Assembly (NCBI GenBank): GCA_025363535.1
Contig: JANYDP010000385.1
Span: 1-12,635, forward strand
Length of the DNA stretch: 12,635 nucleotides
From: Verrucomicrobiota bacterium
GTDB taxonomy: Bacteria > Verrucomicrobiota > Verrucomicrobiia > Limisphaerales > CAIQOK01
Direction of reading: 5' to 3'
Shown here: in pieces, positions 1 to 6,645 of the stretch
How the letters are laid out: each line of letters begins with the position of its first letter
Position numbering within the stretch: position 1 is the stretch's first letter
Notes under the pieces: generated by a model
Databases searched by the model: none
What the model saw: the letters and a program-made list of their open reading frames with translations, nothing else
Told to the model about the DNA's origin: nothing
Translations under genes and position numbers: made by a program

Positions 1-501
1 GACGCGGCCAACGGCGGCTTCTGGCAGAGCGCCGCCGACTCGAAGGATTTGATTCTGCGCGTGAAGGAGGATTACGACGGCGCGGAGCCTTCCGGAAATT
101 CCGTCGCCACGCTGGCGCTGTTGAAACTCGGCGCGATCACCAGCCGCCGGGAATATGCCGAGGCGGCGGAAAAAACGTTGCGTCTCTTCGCAAATCGTCT
201 GGAACAATTTCCGCAAGCGGTGCCTTACATGTTGAAGGCGCTGGATTTTTCATTGCAGGAACCGAGACGCGCCATTCTGGTTGGGGATGCGAATTCCGCG
301 AATTTCCGCGAATTACTCCACGCGATTCATTCAGTGTATCAGCCGAACAAAGTGGTTTTAGGAAATGCCGGCGCGGTTGAAGAATTCGCCCGAACTTTGC
401 CAGCAAAAGAAAAGCCGCTGGTTTATCTCTGCACGGGCAATGCGTGTCAGGCACCGACGAGTGATGTAACTGAAGTGAAGAAAAATTTGGCGCTGCCTTA
501 A
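1..501 (+). CDS. Thioredoxin domain-containing protein, YyaL/DUF255 family (C-terminal part)
   Basis: The reading frame is open from base 1 to the TAA at 499-501, so the 5' end lies outside the window and 166 residues are visible. Residues 5-7 (GGF), then KEDYDGAEPSGNSVA at about 22-36, match the characteristic '(K)E.YDGA.PSGNSVA' segment near the end of YyaL/SSP411/spermatogenesis-associated-protein-20-like proteins. Full family members are usually 600-700 residues, with an N-terminal thioredoxin-like domain and a C-terminal six-hairpin glycosidase-like (alpha/alpha toroid) domain; only the end of the latter is seen. The tail has the usual CTGNACQAP element before the stop. The biochemical role of the family is not settled; it is usually treated as a cytosolic thioredoxin-fold protein. 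The gene runs into the convergent gene at 541-1194 with only about 40 bases between, and I see no clear terminator there. Confidence 0.85.
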   Translation, partial: DAANGGFWQSAADSKDLILRVKEDYDGAEPSGNSVATLALLKLGAITSRREYAEAAEKTLRLFANRLEQFPQAVPYMLKALDFSLQEPRRAILVGDANSANFRELLHAIHSVYQPNKVVLGNAGAVEEFARTLPAKEKPLVYLCTGNACQAPTSDVTEVKKNLALP

Positions 502-540
502 GACATTTGGAAGCCCGAAGATTTGCAAGCGATCAAAATA

Positions 541-1194
541 TTAGCATTGCGGTTCTTTAGCAGTTTGTCTCTGCGGCCATTTGAACCTCTTAATGAAGTC
601 GGGGAGAATGTCACGACCCCGTTTGTTACCGTATAGAACTGCTTCTCGGTTCCACCATGGAGAACCGGGATGCGGTGTTGCGATAACGGGGACGGAAAAA
701 CCGGCTGGTGGCCGAAAGCAATTGTGGGCCTTCCTCGAAATGAAGATCACGGCAGATGGTTTGAGTTTCGCCAAGTGCAAGGCGAACGCCTCGTTGGCGT
801 ATTCGACATCGAGGGGAGTGACGTCGAGGGACTCACCGTAATACGCTGGCCGTAGAAAGAAGTTATAAAACGCGATATAATCGGCGACGCCCTTATAGTC
901 GGACAAACGGAATCCGTATTCGTTGATGACAGGAAGAGAGTTGAAAAAAATTGCGTTCTTAAATCCCGCATTCCGGCCTTTGGTTAGAATCTCCTCGGTT
1001 CTAATATAATTTCTCTCTTCAGGCGTAAGTGTCGTGCTGTTCCCGCCATACCATTGTTCTGCGAATAGATGTTGCGTCGAGGTGTAGGGTAGGTAATGAC
1101 TCTCACCGATGAGCAATAGCGAAGGTGCGTCGGTCTCTCCAAAATATGCGCCCTTGTATGGCAGCATCTCTGAGTATTGGTTGTAAAAGTTCAT
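541..1194 (-). CDS. Orphan protein, possibly uracil-DNA-glycosylase-like fold
   Basis: A 217-residue intact reading frame without signal peptide or membrane segment. I do not recognise a named family with certainty. Two short motifs resemble those lining the active site of the uracil-DNA glycosylase superfamily: LLLIGESHY at about residues 26-34, in the place of the first motif (hydrophobic strand, then G-[QE]-x-[PH]-Y), and IATPHPGSP at about 171-179, like the second motif (H-P-S/G). Between them, LKPSAVIFISRKA (about 144-156) resembles the 'LxPxVIVxLGxxA' strand of that fold. The start ATG at 1192-1194 has no clear Shine-Dalgarno site. Base composition is visibly more AT-rich than the flanking genes, which would fit later acquisition. 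It stands alone between unrelated genes. The fold suggestion is inference from motif spacing only; it could equally be an uncharacterised enzyme. Confidence 0.6.
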   Translation of the reverse strand: MNFYNQYSEMLPYKGAYFGETDAPSLLLIGESHYLPYTSTQHLFAEQWYGGNSTTLTPEERNYIRTEEILTKGRNAGFKNAIFFNSLPVINEYGFRLSDYKGVADYIAFYNFFLRPAYYGESLDVTPLDVEYANEAFALHLAKLKPSAVIFISRKAHNCFRPPAGFSVPVIATPHPGSPWWNREAVLYGNKRGRDILPDFIKRFKWPQRQTAKEPQC

Positions 1195-1288
1195 TTCGGT
1201 ATATGTGAACGAGCTAATATTGAGCTGTCAACTCGCTTTGCAGCCATCAAGTTTCATTTTTTTAAGGTTATTTCGCCGCACCCACTAA

Positions 1289-1308
1289 GTCAGGCAAGGA
1301 TGCCTGAC
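1289..1308. repeat. Perfect 8-bp inverted repeat (REP-like hairpin) after the YqgE gene
   Basis: GTCAGGCA (1289-1296) and TGCCTGAC (1301-1308) are perfect reverse complements around the 4-base loop AGGA. The hairpin lies 8 bases beyond the stop codon of the minus-strand YqgE gene, in a 121-base intergenic space. No T-run follows on either strand, so it is not a classical intrinsic terminator. It could be a repetitive extragenic palindrome, or a hairpin protecting the 3' end of the YqgE mRNA. The window holds only one copy. Confidence 0.6.
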
Positions 1309-1315
1309 GCTGCGT

Positions 1316-1876
1316 TTAATTCTGCGACAAATCCTCCGGCATTTCGGAAAGGAGTTTATATTTCCAGCCCATCCGGCCGAGGATTTGTTTCCACAACCCG
1401 ACTGGATCACCCTCGAAGACCAGTTCCAGCGACGCCGGATGCGTCAGCCAGGCTTCGCGTTTCATTTCATCTTCGAGCTGACCGGGACTCCAGCCCGCGT
1501 AGCCGGCGAACATTTTGATTTTGCGCGTATCGGAAAAGGATTCGCCGAGATCCACCAGTTCGTCCAACGAATGGCCAAGACTGAGATTGGGCATCACTGT
1601 CGCGTTGGGAATGAAGGTGTCGCTGTGCAGAAAACTCAGCGCGGTCGGTTGCACGGGGCCGCCCACGTAAAGTGGAAATTCCTTCAAGGTGTCCGGCAAG
1701 TCGGCCACGACCATTTCGCCGACCTTGTTCGGACTGGCGTGGTTGAGCACCAACCCAAACGCGCCTTCGGCATCATGCTGGCAGATCAGGACGACGGTCC
1801 GTTGGAAGCAGGAGCCGCTCAGTTGCCCGCTGTCGAGGAGCAACTGGCCTTTGAGATATTTCGGCTTGTCTGACAT
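1316..1876 (-). CDS. yqgE: YqgE/AlgH family protein (DUF179)
   Basis: From the ATG at 1874-1876 this is a 186-residue protein, the usual size for the family, starting MSDKPKYLKG. The YqgE/AlgH signature runs throughout: LLLDSGQL near the N-terminus, then FQRTVVLIC, then GAFGLVLNHAS, YVGGPV in the middle, and FAGYAGWSPGQLEDE about two thirds along. The reading frame stays open upstream to 2023, but that 49-residue extension has no family resemblance and would overlap the upstream gene, so the 1876 start is preferred. The Shine-Dalgarno site is weak. The protein is expected in the cytosol. AlgH was reported as an alginate regulator in Pseudomonas, but a biochemical activity is not established. 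It follows the DA1-like gene by 70 bases on the same strand and may be co-transcribed with it. Confidence 0.92.
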   Translation of the reverse strand: MSDKPKYLKGQLLLDSGQLSGSCFQRTVVLICQHDAEGAFGLVLNHASPNKVGEMVVADLPDTLKEFPLYVGGPVQPTALSFLHSDTFIPNATVMPNLSLGHSLDELVDLGESFSDTRKIKMFAGYAGWSPGQLEDEMKREAWLTHPASLELVFEGDPVGLWKQILGRMGWKYKLLSEMPEDLSQN

Positions 1877-1946
1877 CGGCTTGGGCGTGGTGACACGGGC
1901 AATTTGTTGCCGCAAATGTGGAGGAAATCCTTCCCCTGTCAAAATT

Positions 1947-3098
1947 TTAGCGGCTGTTTTTGTAACGCAATTCCCGCTCTTCACCCGAAGTTTCAATCCG
2001 GATGCGCACAAAATCCGCGCCAATGGCCAGGCAGCGAATCAAAAGGTTGCTGCTGCCGATGTGCGCCTTGCCGGTCTCGCCGACGGCCAAGGTCACGTCG
2101 TTGATGAGCGCAAAAGCCCGGGTGGGCGACGCAGAAAGGCTGCGGAGCAACAGCGTGTCCGGCGCAGCCGGCGGCGGTGAGGCGGTGAGGTTCACGGTGT
2201 TGGTGGCGGGCGGGCGCGGCGGCATCTGGACGTTGCGGACGCGCCAGACTTCACCGGCCTTCAGTTCGGCGTCCTCACCGTATTTCATCCAGTCAATGAC
2301 GTCATTGAGGCCGTATTTACTGGCGGCTTCGACGAATAAATCCACCTGGCCGCGGGTGTAGCCGTTGTCGAGAATCGCCTGCAACTCGGCCGGCTCGTGC
2401 TGCGCTTCCATTAGCAGATACGCGATCAATTCGCAGAAGCCTTCGTGGGCATCGTGGCCGAGGGTTTTCCGGCGTGCGCCGGGGACGTTTTGGAAAACCC
2501 AGGCGTGGGTGTATTCGTGGGCGCAGGTGGCCTTGAGTTGGGCGCGGGGCAGGGCGCTCATCAACCGCAGGGGATAACGCACCTCGCCCTGATTGGTTTC
2601 CGGCGAAATGTAGCCCAGGATGTTGGGACAGCCGTAGTCGTTGCCGGGAATTTTGAAAGCGAGCAGATCAATGCGGTCCACGACCCGCACGTCCACGTTG
2701 GTTTCCGGAAACGCCATGAAGCTGGAAAGGTGGCGGTTCAGACCATCCCGAATTTCCGTGCAGATTTGCAGCGCCTCCGCCGAATCCAGCACCTCCGATT
2801 TCACGTCGCGGGCGCAAATGAAGCGGTCGTCCGCCAGTTTTGTGAAATTCTTCCGCACTGGCAGGCCGCACAGATAACAATCATCCGGCCAGATGGAACA
2901 GGCATGGCAGACCTCGATTTTTTTGTGCGTCACCTTGTCGGTCATGGTGTAAATCGTCTCCCCAAACGCCGCGCCACAGATCGCGCAATGATCGGCATCC
3001 GCCCGGACGTTGATCACCACCAGCAGGAATGCCAGCAGCAGCAGCCCGCCACCGTGCCACCCACTGCCACAACCCAATCGCTGATGCTCTTGCTTCAT
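1947..3098 (-). CDS. Exported DA1-like metallopeptidase with LIM-like zinc cluster
   Basis: Residue numbers count from the longest possible start at 3200; the preferred start is M35 (ATG 3096-3098), which places a signal peptide at the N-terminus: hydrophobic GGLLLLAFLLVVI (51-63) and an A-x-A site (67-69). Next comes a LIM-like double zinc cluster: C72, C75, C98, C101 and C108, C111, C129, D132. The catalytic core has HEYTH (228-232), an HExxH zinc motif, followed by HEGFCELIAYLL (252-263), supplying the downstream acidic ligand. This order (LIM, then HExxHAW, then E-G-[IF]-C-[EQ]-[LV]-[LI]-A) matches the C-terminal part of plant DA1 peptidases. A Pro-rich linker (326-348) leads to a small C-terminal domain of unknown role. 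The likely activity is zinc-dependent proteolysis outside the cytoplasm; the substrate is unknown. A start at 3200 cannot be excluded but would bury the signal peptide. Confidence 0.8.
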   Translation of the reverse strand: MKQEHQRLGCGSGWHGGGLLLLAFLLVVINVRADADHCAICGAAFGETIYTMTDKVTHKKIEVCHACSIWPDDCYLCGLPVRKNFTKLADDRFICARDVKSEVLDSAEALQICTEIRDGLNRHLSSFMAFPETNVDVRVVDRIDLLAFKIPGNDYGCPNILGYISPETNQGEVRYPLRLMSALPRAQLKATCAHEYTHAWVFQNVPGARRKTLGHDAHEGFCELIAYLLMEAQHEPAELQAILDNGYTRGQVDLFVEAASKYGLNDVIDWMKYGEDAELKAGEVWRVRNVQMPPRPPATNTVNLTASPPPAAPDTLLLRSLSASPTRAFALINDVTLAVGETGKAHIGSSNLLIRCLAIGADFVRIRIETSGEERELRYKNSR

Positions 3099-3211
3099 GC
3101 CGTCGCAACCTACCAACGCGTGGTAAAACCAAAAGCAGAAACTCACCCCGCCGCGCGCAGACTGAAAAACTTTGGACTTTGAACCCGCCGTTTTTTTCAT
3201 ACCTTCCCCGC

Positions 3212-3898
3212 ATGGTAAATTCCGGGAAAGCTAGAAAGTCGGCGTTCAAAATGATTTTGGTCACGTTGATCGCCCTGCTCGTGTTGTTGGCGGCGGCGCT
3301 GTTGGGCTGGCTCATAACCACCGCCATTGTGGCGGTGTGGGGAATTTTCCTGGCGGTCTGGATCGTGTTCGCCCTCTTCACACTCTATTTTTTCCGCGAC
3401 CCCAACGCCCGCGTGCCCTCGGATAAAAACGTTGTCGTCTCACCGGGTCACGGCAAGGTGGACGCGATCGGGATGACCAGCGAACCGGCCTTCCTGGGCG
3501 GCGAATGCCAGCGCATCTCCATTTTTCTTTCCGTGTTGAACGTGCATGTCCAGAACGCGCCCGTCGGCGGCCGGGTCAAACATTTCAAATACACGGAGGG
3601 CCAGTTCCTCAACGCCCTGAAAGCCGAATCGGCCACGCACAATGAAAACGTGCTGATCGGTTTTGAGACCAGCGAACCCGCCGGCACCAAGGTCGGCATC
3701 CGCCTGATCGCCGGCCTGATCGCCCGCCGCATCGTGCCGTGGGTGGAGAACGGCACGGAAGTCCATCGCGGCGACCGCATCAGCCTCATCCAGTTCGGCT
3801 CGCGGGTGGATGTCTATCTGCCGCGCTCGGCGGAGATCAAAATCAAACTCGGCGACCGCGTCGTCGGCGGCGAGACGATCCTCGCCGTGCTGGCGTGA
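3212..3898 (+). CDS. psd: Phosphatidylserine decarboxylase proenzyme, short form
   Basis: A 228-residue protein from the ATG at 3212, typical of the short bacterial/archaeal form of the enzyme. It decarboxylates phosphatidylserine to phosphatidylethanolamine at the inner membrane. Two hydrophobic segments (about residues 14-36 and 38-60) precede FFRDPNARVP (60-69), VVVSPGHGKVD (74-84), LNVHVQNAP with H112, and the self-cleavage site FGSR, G196-S197, where the serine becomes the pyruvoyl cofactor. In most homologs the segment at 77-82 reads S-P-[AG]-D-G-[KR]; here residue 80 is His (CAC), replacing the Asp of the Asp-His-Ser processing triad (E. coli D90). Another possible start is the ATG at 3251. 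The TGA overlaps the ribosome-binding site of pssA, so the two genes are surely one operon. The gene is divergent from the DA1-like gene. Confidence 0.93.
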   Translation: MVNSGKARKSAFKMILVTLIALLVLLAAALLGWLITTAIVAVWGIFLAVWIVFALFTLYFFRDPNARVPSDKNVVVSPGHGKVDAIGMTSEPAFLGGECQRISIFLSVLNVHVQNAPVGGRVKHFKYTEGQFLNALKAESATHNENVLIGFETSEPAGTKVGIRLIAGLIARRIVPWVENGTEVHRGDRISLIQFGSRVDVYLPRSAEIKIKLGDRVVGGETILAVLA

Positions 3899-3900
3899 GG
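3897..3900 (+). promoter_or_regulatory. Ribosome-binding site of pssA overlapping the psd stop codon
   Basis: GAGG at 3897-3900 shares bases with the psd TGA (3896-3898) and lies 8 bases before the pssA ATG at 3909. It fixes the pssA start and suggests translational coupling of the two phospholipid genes. Most other genes in the window lack so clear a site. Confidence 0.6.
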
Positions 3901-3908
3901 CTTGCGCC

Positions 3909-4757
3909 ATGTCTTCGCCCGCCAACCCAACGCCGCCGGTTGCTTCCGAGCCGAAGCTGAAAATTTATTTTCTGCCGAACCTGCTGACGGCGGGAAATTT
4001 GTTCTGCGGCTTCGTGGCGCTGACCAAAATTGTGGAGGCCGACATCCCGGCGGGAGATTATTCCCAGATCCGGTATGCGCTCGGCTTTATTTTGCTGGCG
4101 TGCATTTTTGATTTGTTCGACGGCCAGGTGGCGCGCATGGGCGGGTGCGAAAGTCCGTTTGGCCGGGAGTTTGATTCGCTGGCGGATTTGGTATCTTTCG
4201 GCGTTGCGCCGGCGTTTCTCGTACATCGCGTGGTGCTGCATGATGTCTTTGTCGGGCATCCCGAACGGGGCTGGTTCATTGCCTCGATTTATCTGCTGTG
4301 CGGAGCGTTCCGGCTGGCGCGGTTCAACTGTCTGGCGACGATGGCGGGCGCCGGCGGGGGCAAAGAATTCCTCGGCTTTCCGATTCCGTCGGCGGCCGGA
4401 TTGGTCGCTTCGCTGACGCTGCTCATCATCAAGCTCGATGAAAATGAACGCACTTTGGGGAAGACGAAATATTTGCTGGCGGTCGTGCTCGTGTTTTTGT
4501 CGGCGATGATGGTCAGCACCGTGAAATATCCCACATTCAAATCCCTTGGCCTGCGCTCGACCAGCACGTTCACCAAAATCATTTTCGCCTCGCTGTTCTT
4601 CGGCCTGATCCTCGTGCTGTGGCAGACGATTTTGTATTACGTGCTGCCGGCGTTCTTCACGCTGTATCTAGTTTACGGTTTTGTGCGGCCTTACATATCC
4701 CGGAAGATGCGCCACGAAATCGAAGAAGAGGAAGACGACAACGCCACGGCGGAATGA
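3909..4757 (+). CDS. pssA: CDP-diacylglycerol-serine O-phosphatidyltransferase
   Basis: A 282-residue integral membrane protein that joins serine to CDP-diacylglycerol, giving phosphatidylserine for the decarboxylase encoded just upstream. The CDP-alcohol phosphatidyltransferase signature D-G-x2-A-R-x8-G-x3-D-x3-D is complete: D71, G72, A75, R76, G85, D89, D93, with an additional D68. FLPNLLTAGNLFCGF (21-35) is the typical N-terminal opening of the PssA group. Several hydrophobic segments follow (about 57-70, 123-135, 160-174, 187-203, 223-263), and the protein ends in an acidic tail (about 271-277, EEEEDD). The reading frame extends upstream to 3810, but that part overlaps psd and lacks similarity; the Shine-Dalgarno site at 3897-3900 supports the ATG at 3909. 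Ten bases separate it from psd. The exosortase gene begins 73 bases downstream. Confidence 0.95.
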   Translation: MSSPANPTPPVASEPKLKIYFLPNLLTAGNLFCGFVALTKIVEADIPAGDYSQIRYALGFILLACIFDLFDGQVARMGGCESPFGREFDSLADLVSFGVAPAFLVHRVVLHDVFVGHPERGWFIASIYLLCGAFRLARFNCLATMAGAGGGKEFLGFPIPSAAGLVASLTLLIIKLDENERTLGKTKYLLAVVLVFLSAMMVSTVKYPTFKSLGLRSTSTFTKIIFASLFFGLILVLWQTILYYVLPAFFTLYLVYGFVRPYISRKMRHEIEEEEDDNATAE

Positions 4758-4830
4758 GCGTTCCGGCCTGGAAATTAGATTGAGCAAGGCAGCGCAATAG
4801 AGTATCCAATAGGCTCGAATCTAAGCACGC

Positions 4831-5808
4831 ATGGACGAACAGCCAACAGTCGGAGTTCTGGATCAGTTCCAGACGGAGTTTGTGGAATTCTGGGGCCGCC
4901 TCCCGAACAAGGGGTTTTTCCTGGCGTTGCTGGCGGGCTGGCTGGCGCTGTTTCATTTCTTTGGCAACCCCACGCTCGGTTACGTGGACACACCGTCGCT
5001 GTTCCGTTGGATGATAAATTCCTACACTGCGCGCGATTTGGAGGGAAATCTCCAAGAAGACAGCATTGGGATGTGGGTGCCGGCGTTAGTGCTGGGCCTG
5101 ATCTGGTGGAAACAAAAGGAACTGGTCGCACAGCCGCTGAAACTTTGGAAGCCGGGCTTTCTGCTGGTGGTCTTGGGAGTATGTCTGCATGCGGTCGGAT
5201 TTTTTATTCAAATACCGGTCATTTCAATTGTTGCGCTACTGACGGGGATTTATGGATTGATGGGAATGGCTTGGGGACTCGCATGGCTTCAAAATGTTTT
5301 CTTCCCTTTTTTCCTCCTTATTTTCTTGGTTCCCTTTTCACAACACATTGATTTCATCACCTTCCCGCTGCGCCTGCTGGCGTCGCAAATCGTCGAGGTG
5401 ATTTGCCAGACGGTGCTGTCCATTGACGTGATCCGCGAGGGCACGCTGCTTAAGGATCCGATGAACAAATATCACTACGAAGTGGCGGCGGCGTGCAGCG
5501 GGATTCACAGCCTGATCGCAGTGGGGCTGATGGCGACTGTGGGCGCGTTTGTTTGTTTCAAACAATGGTGGCGGCGCGGGGTTTTGTTCGCGCTCATCAT
5601 TCCGCTGGCCGTGGCCGGGAACGTGTTGCGGCTGCTGACGATCATTCTCGCGGCGGAATTTGGCGGACAGGACGCCGGTAATTATGTGCATGAAGGCGGG
5701 CCGGGCGGGCTGATCAGCCTGCTGCCGTACGTGCCGGCCATTTTTGGATTGATGTACGTCGGACGCTGGCTGGAAGAACCCAAGCCCGCCGAGGTAAAAC
5801 CAGCATGA
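4831..5808 (+). CDS. xrt: Exosortase (EpsH family transpeptidase)
   Basis: A 325-residue polytopic inner-membrane protein. Exosortases recognise C-terminal sorting tags (PEP-CTERM-type: short motif, membrane helix, basic end) on exported proteins, cut the tag and are thought to attach the protein to an envelope acceptor. The three conserved catalytic positions are visible: Cys222 in AAACSGIHSL (219-228), Arg267 in GNVLRLLTIIL (263-273), and His287 in YVHEGGPGG (285-293). About eight hydrophobic segments fill the rest, for example 29-45, 81-93, 108-125, 128-150, 155-168, 227-243, 250-275 and 294-310. The ATG at 4831 lies 73 bases after pssA with no strong ribosome-binding site. The stop overlaps the start of EpsI (ATGA). 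I cannot assign the exosortase subtype, nor name a substrate within this window. Confidence 0.93.
   Translation: MDEQPTVGVLDQFQTEFVEFWGRLPNKGFFLALLAGWLALFHFFGNPTLGYVDTPSLFRWMINSYTARDLEGNLQEDSIGMWVPALVLGLIWWKQKELVAQPLKLWKPGFLLVVLGVCLHAVGFFIQIPVISIVALLTGIYGLMGMAWGLAWLQNVFFPFFLLIFLVPFSQHIDFITFPLRLLASQIVEVICQTVLSIDVIREGTLLKDPMNKYHYEVAAACSGIHSLIAVGLMATVGAFVCFKQWWRRGVLFALIIPLAVAGNVLRLLTIILAAEFGGQDAGNYVHEGGPGGLISLLPYVPAIFGLMYVGRWLEEPKPAEVKPA
5791..5795 (+). promoter_or_regulatory. Ribosome-binding site of EpsI inside the exosortase gene
   Basis: GAGGT at 5791-5795 lies 9 bases before the ATG at 5805, within the last codons of the exosortase gene. With the 4-base ATGA overlap (5805-5808) it indicates tight translational coupling. 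Confidence 0.6.
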
Positions 5809-6548
5809 ACAAACCGAAATGGATTTTACTGGTGACGACACTCGTGCTGATCGCCTCGGCAGGTGCGTTGTTGCATCACCTCAAAACTAATCAGCGGCTC
5901 GGCACACCCGGCGTGAAGGCCGTGGCCCGGCCCGGCACCACAGTCATGCAGCTTGACCTGCCAGAAAATGTCCTGGATTTCACCTCGGAAAAACTGGAGC
6001 AGGCCGACGTGGTGACCAACATGTTGCCCAAGGATACCAGCTTCGCCTCCCGGCGCTACCGCACCTCGACCAATGATTTCGGGATCACGGCCAACATTGT
6101 CATGATGGGCAAGGACCGCACCAGCATTCACAAACCCGAGTATTGCCTGCCGGGCCAGGGCTGGCGGATTGATTCCAAGACGAATGTGACGCTGGCCATC
6201 GGCGGCCGGCAGCCCTACCAGTTTTCGGTGGCCAAATGGATGCTCGCCAATTCCTTCAAGGGCGAGAATGGCCAGCCGCAGGAGATCCGCGGCCTTTATG
6301 TTTTCTGGTTCGTGGCCGATAACGAACAGACGCCGGATCATTGGACGCGCATCCTCTGGCTGGCCCGCGACCTGTTGCGGCACGGCGTCCTGCAACGCTG
6401 GGCCTACGTGAGTTATTTTACAATTTGTCTGCCCGGTCAGGAAGAGGCAACGTTTGCGCGGGTGCAAAAACTCATCACCGCCTCGGTGCCCGAATTTCAA
6501 CTGCCGCCGCGCCCGGCCGATTCAACTGCCCTGGCCAACAATAAGTAG
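5805..6548 (+). CDS. epsI: Exosortase-associated protein EpsI
   Basis: A 247-residue protein with one N-terminal membrane segment (about residues 6-24) and a periplasmic remainder. The EpsI hallmark is present: H109-K-P-E-Y-C114-L-P-G-Q-G-W-R-I122. Further along come YVFWFVAD (about 165-172) and a segment rich in Trp and Arg typical of the family. In many bacteria this domain is fused to the C-terminus of the exosortase; here it is a separate gene overlapping by 4 bases. The family is linked to exopolysaccharide production and protein sorting, but its biochemical role is unknown. The conserved Cys114 is an obvious candidate functional residue (inference). The 97-base gap to the next gene contains an ACGGCCCGGCCGT palindrome at 6553-6565 without a T-run. 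Confidence 0.92.
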   Translation: MNKPKWILLVTTLVLIASAGALLHHLKTNQRLGTPGVKAVARPGTTVMQLDLPENVLDFTSEKLEQADVVTNMLPKDTSFASRRYRTSTNDFGITANIVMMGKDRTSIHKPEYCLPGQGWRIDSKTNVTLAIGGRQPYQFSVAKWMLANSFKGENGQPQEIRGLYVFWFVADNEQTPDHWTRILWLARDLLRHGVLQRWAYVSYFTICLPGQEEATFARVQKLITASVPEFQLPPRPADSTALANNK

Positions 6549-6645
6549 TTTTACGGCCCGGCCGTCCTTGTGACCCGGCGCGCGCGCGGTTTGCTTGTCG
6601 TCCCGCTTTTGTTTAAGCTCGCAACCCGGTTTTTATTTTTAATTC

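Noticed and set aside
1877..2023. N-terminal extension of the YqgE protein to a start at 2023
   Set aside because: The extra 49 residues overlap the upstream gene and lie outside the family's domain; MSDKP at 1876 fits the usual length.
2445..3182. 245-codon plus-strand open frame opposite the DA1-like gene
   Set aside because: The opposite strand carries the zinc ligands and HEYTH motif; this frame shows no domain.
4780..4808. TTGAGC, 17 bases, TATCCA before the exosortase gene as a promoter
   Set aside because: The -10 matches only three of six bases; too weak, and the gene may simply be read from the psd-pssA transcript.
6553..6565. ACGGCCCGGCCGT palindrome after EpsI
   Set aside because: The one-base loop cannot form a proper hairpin and no T-run follows; likely chance in GC-rich sequence.
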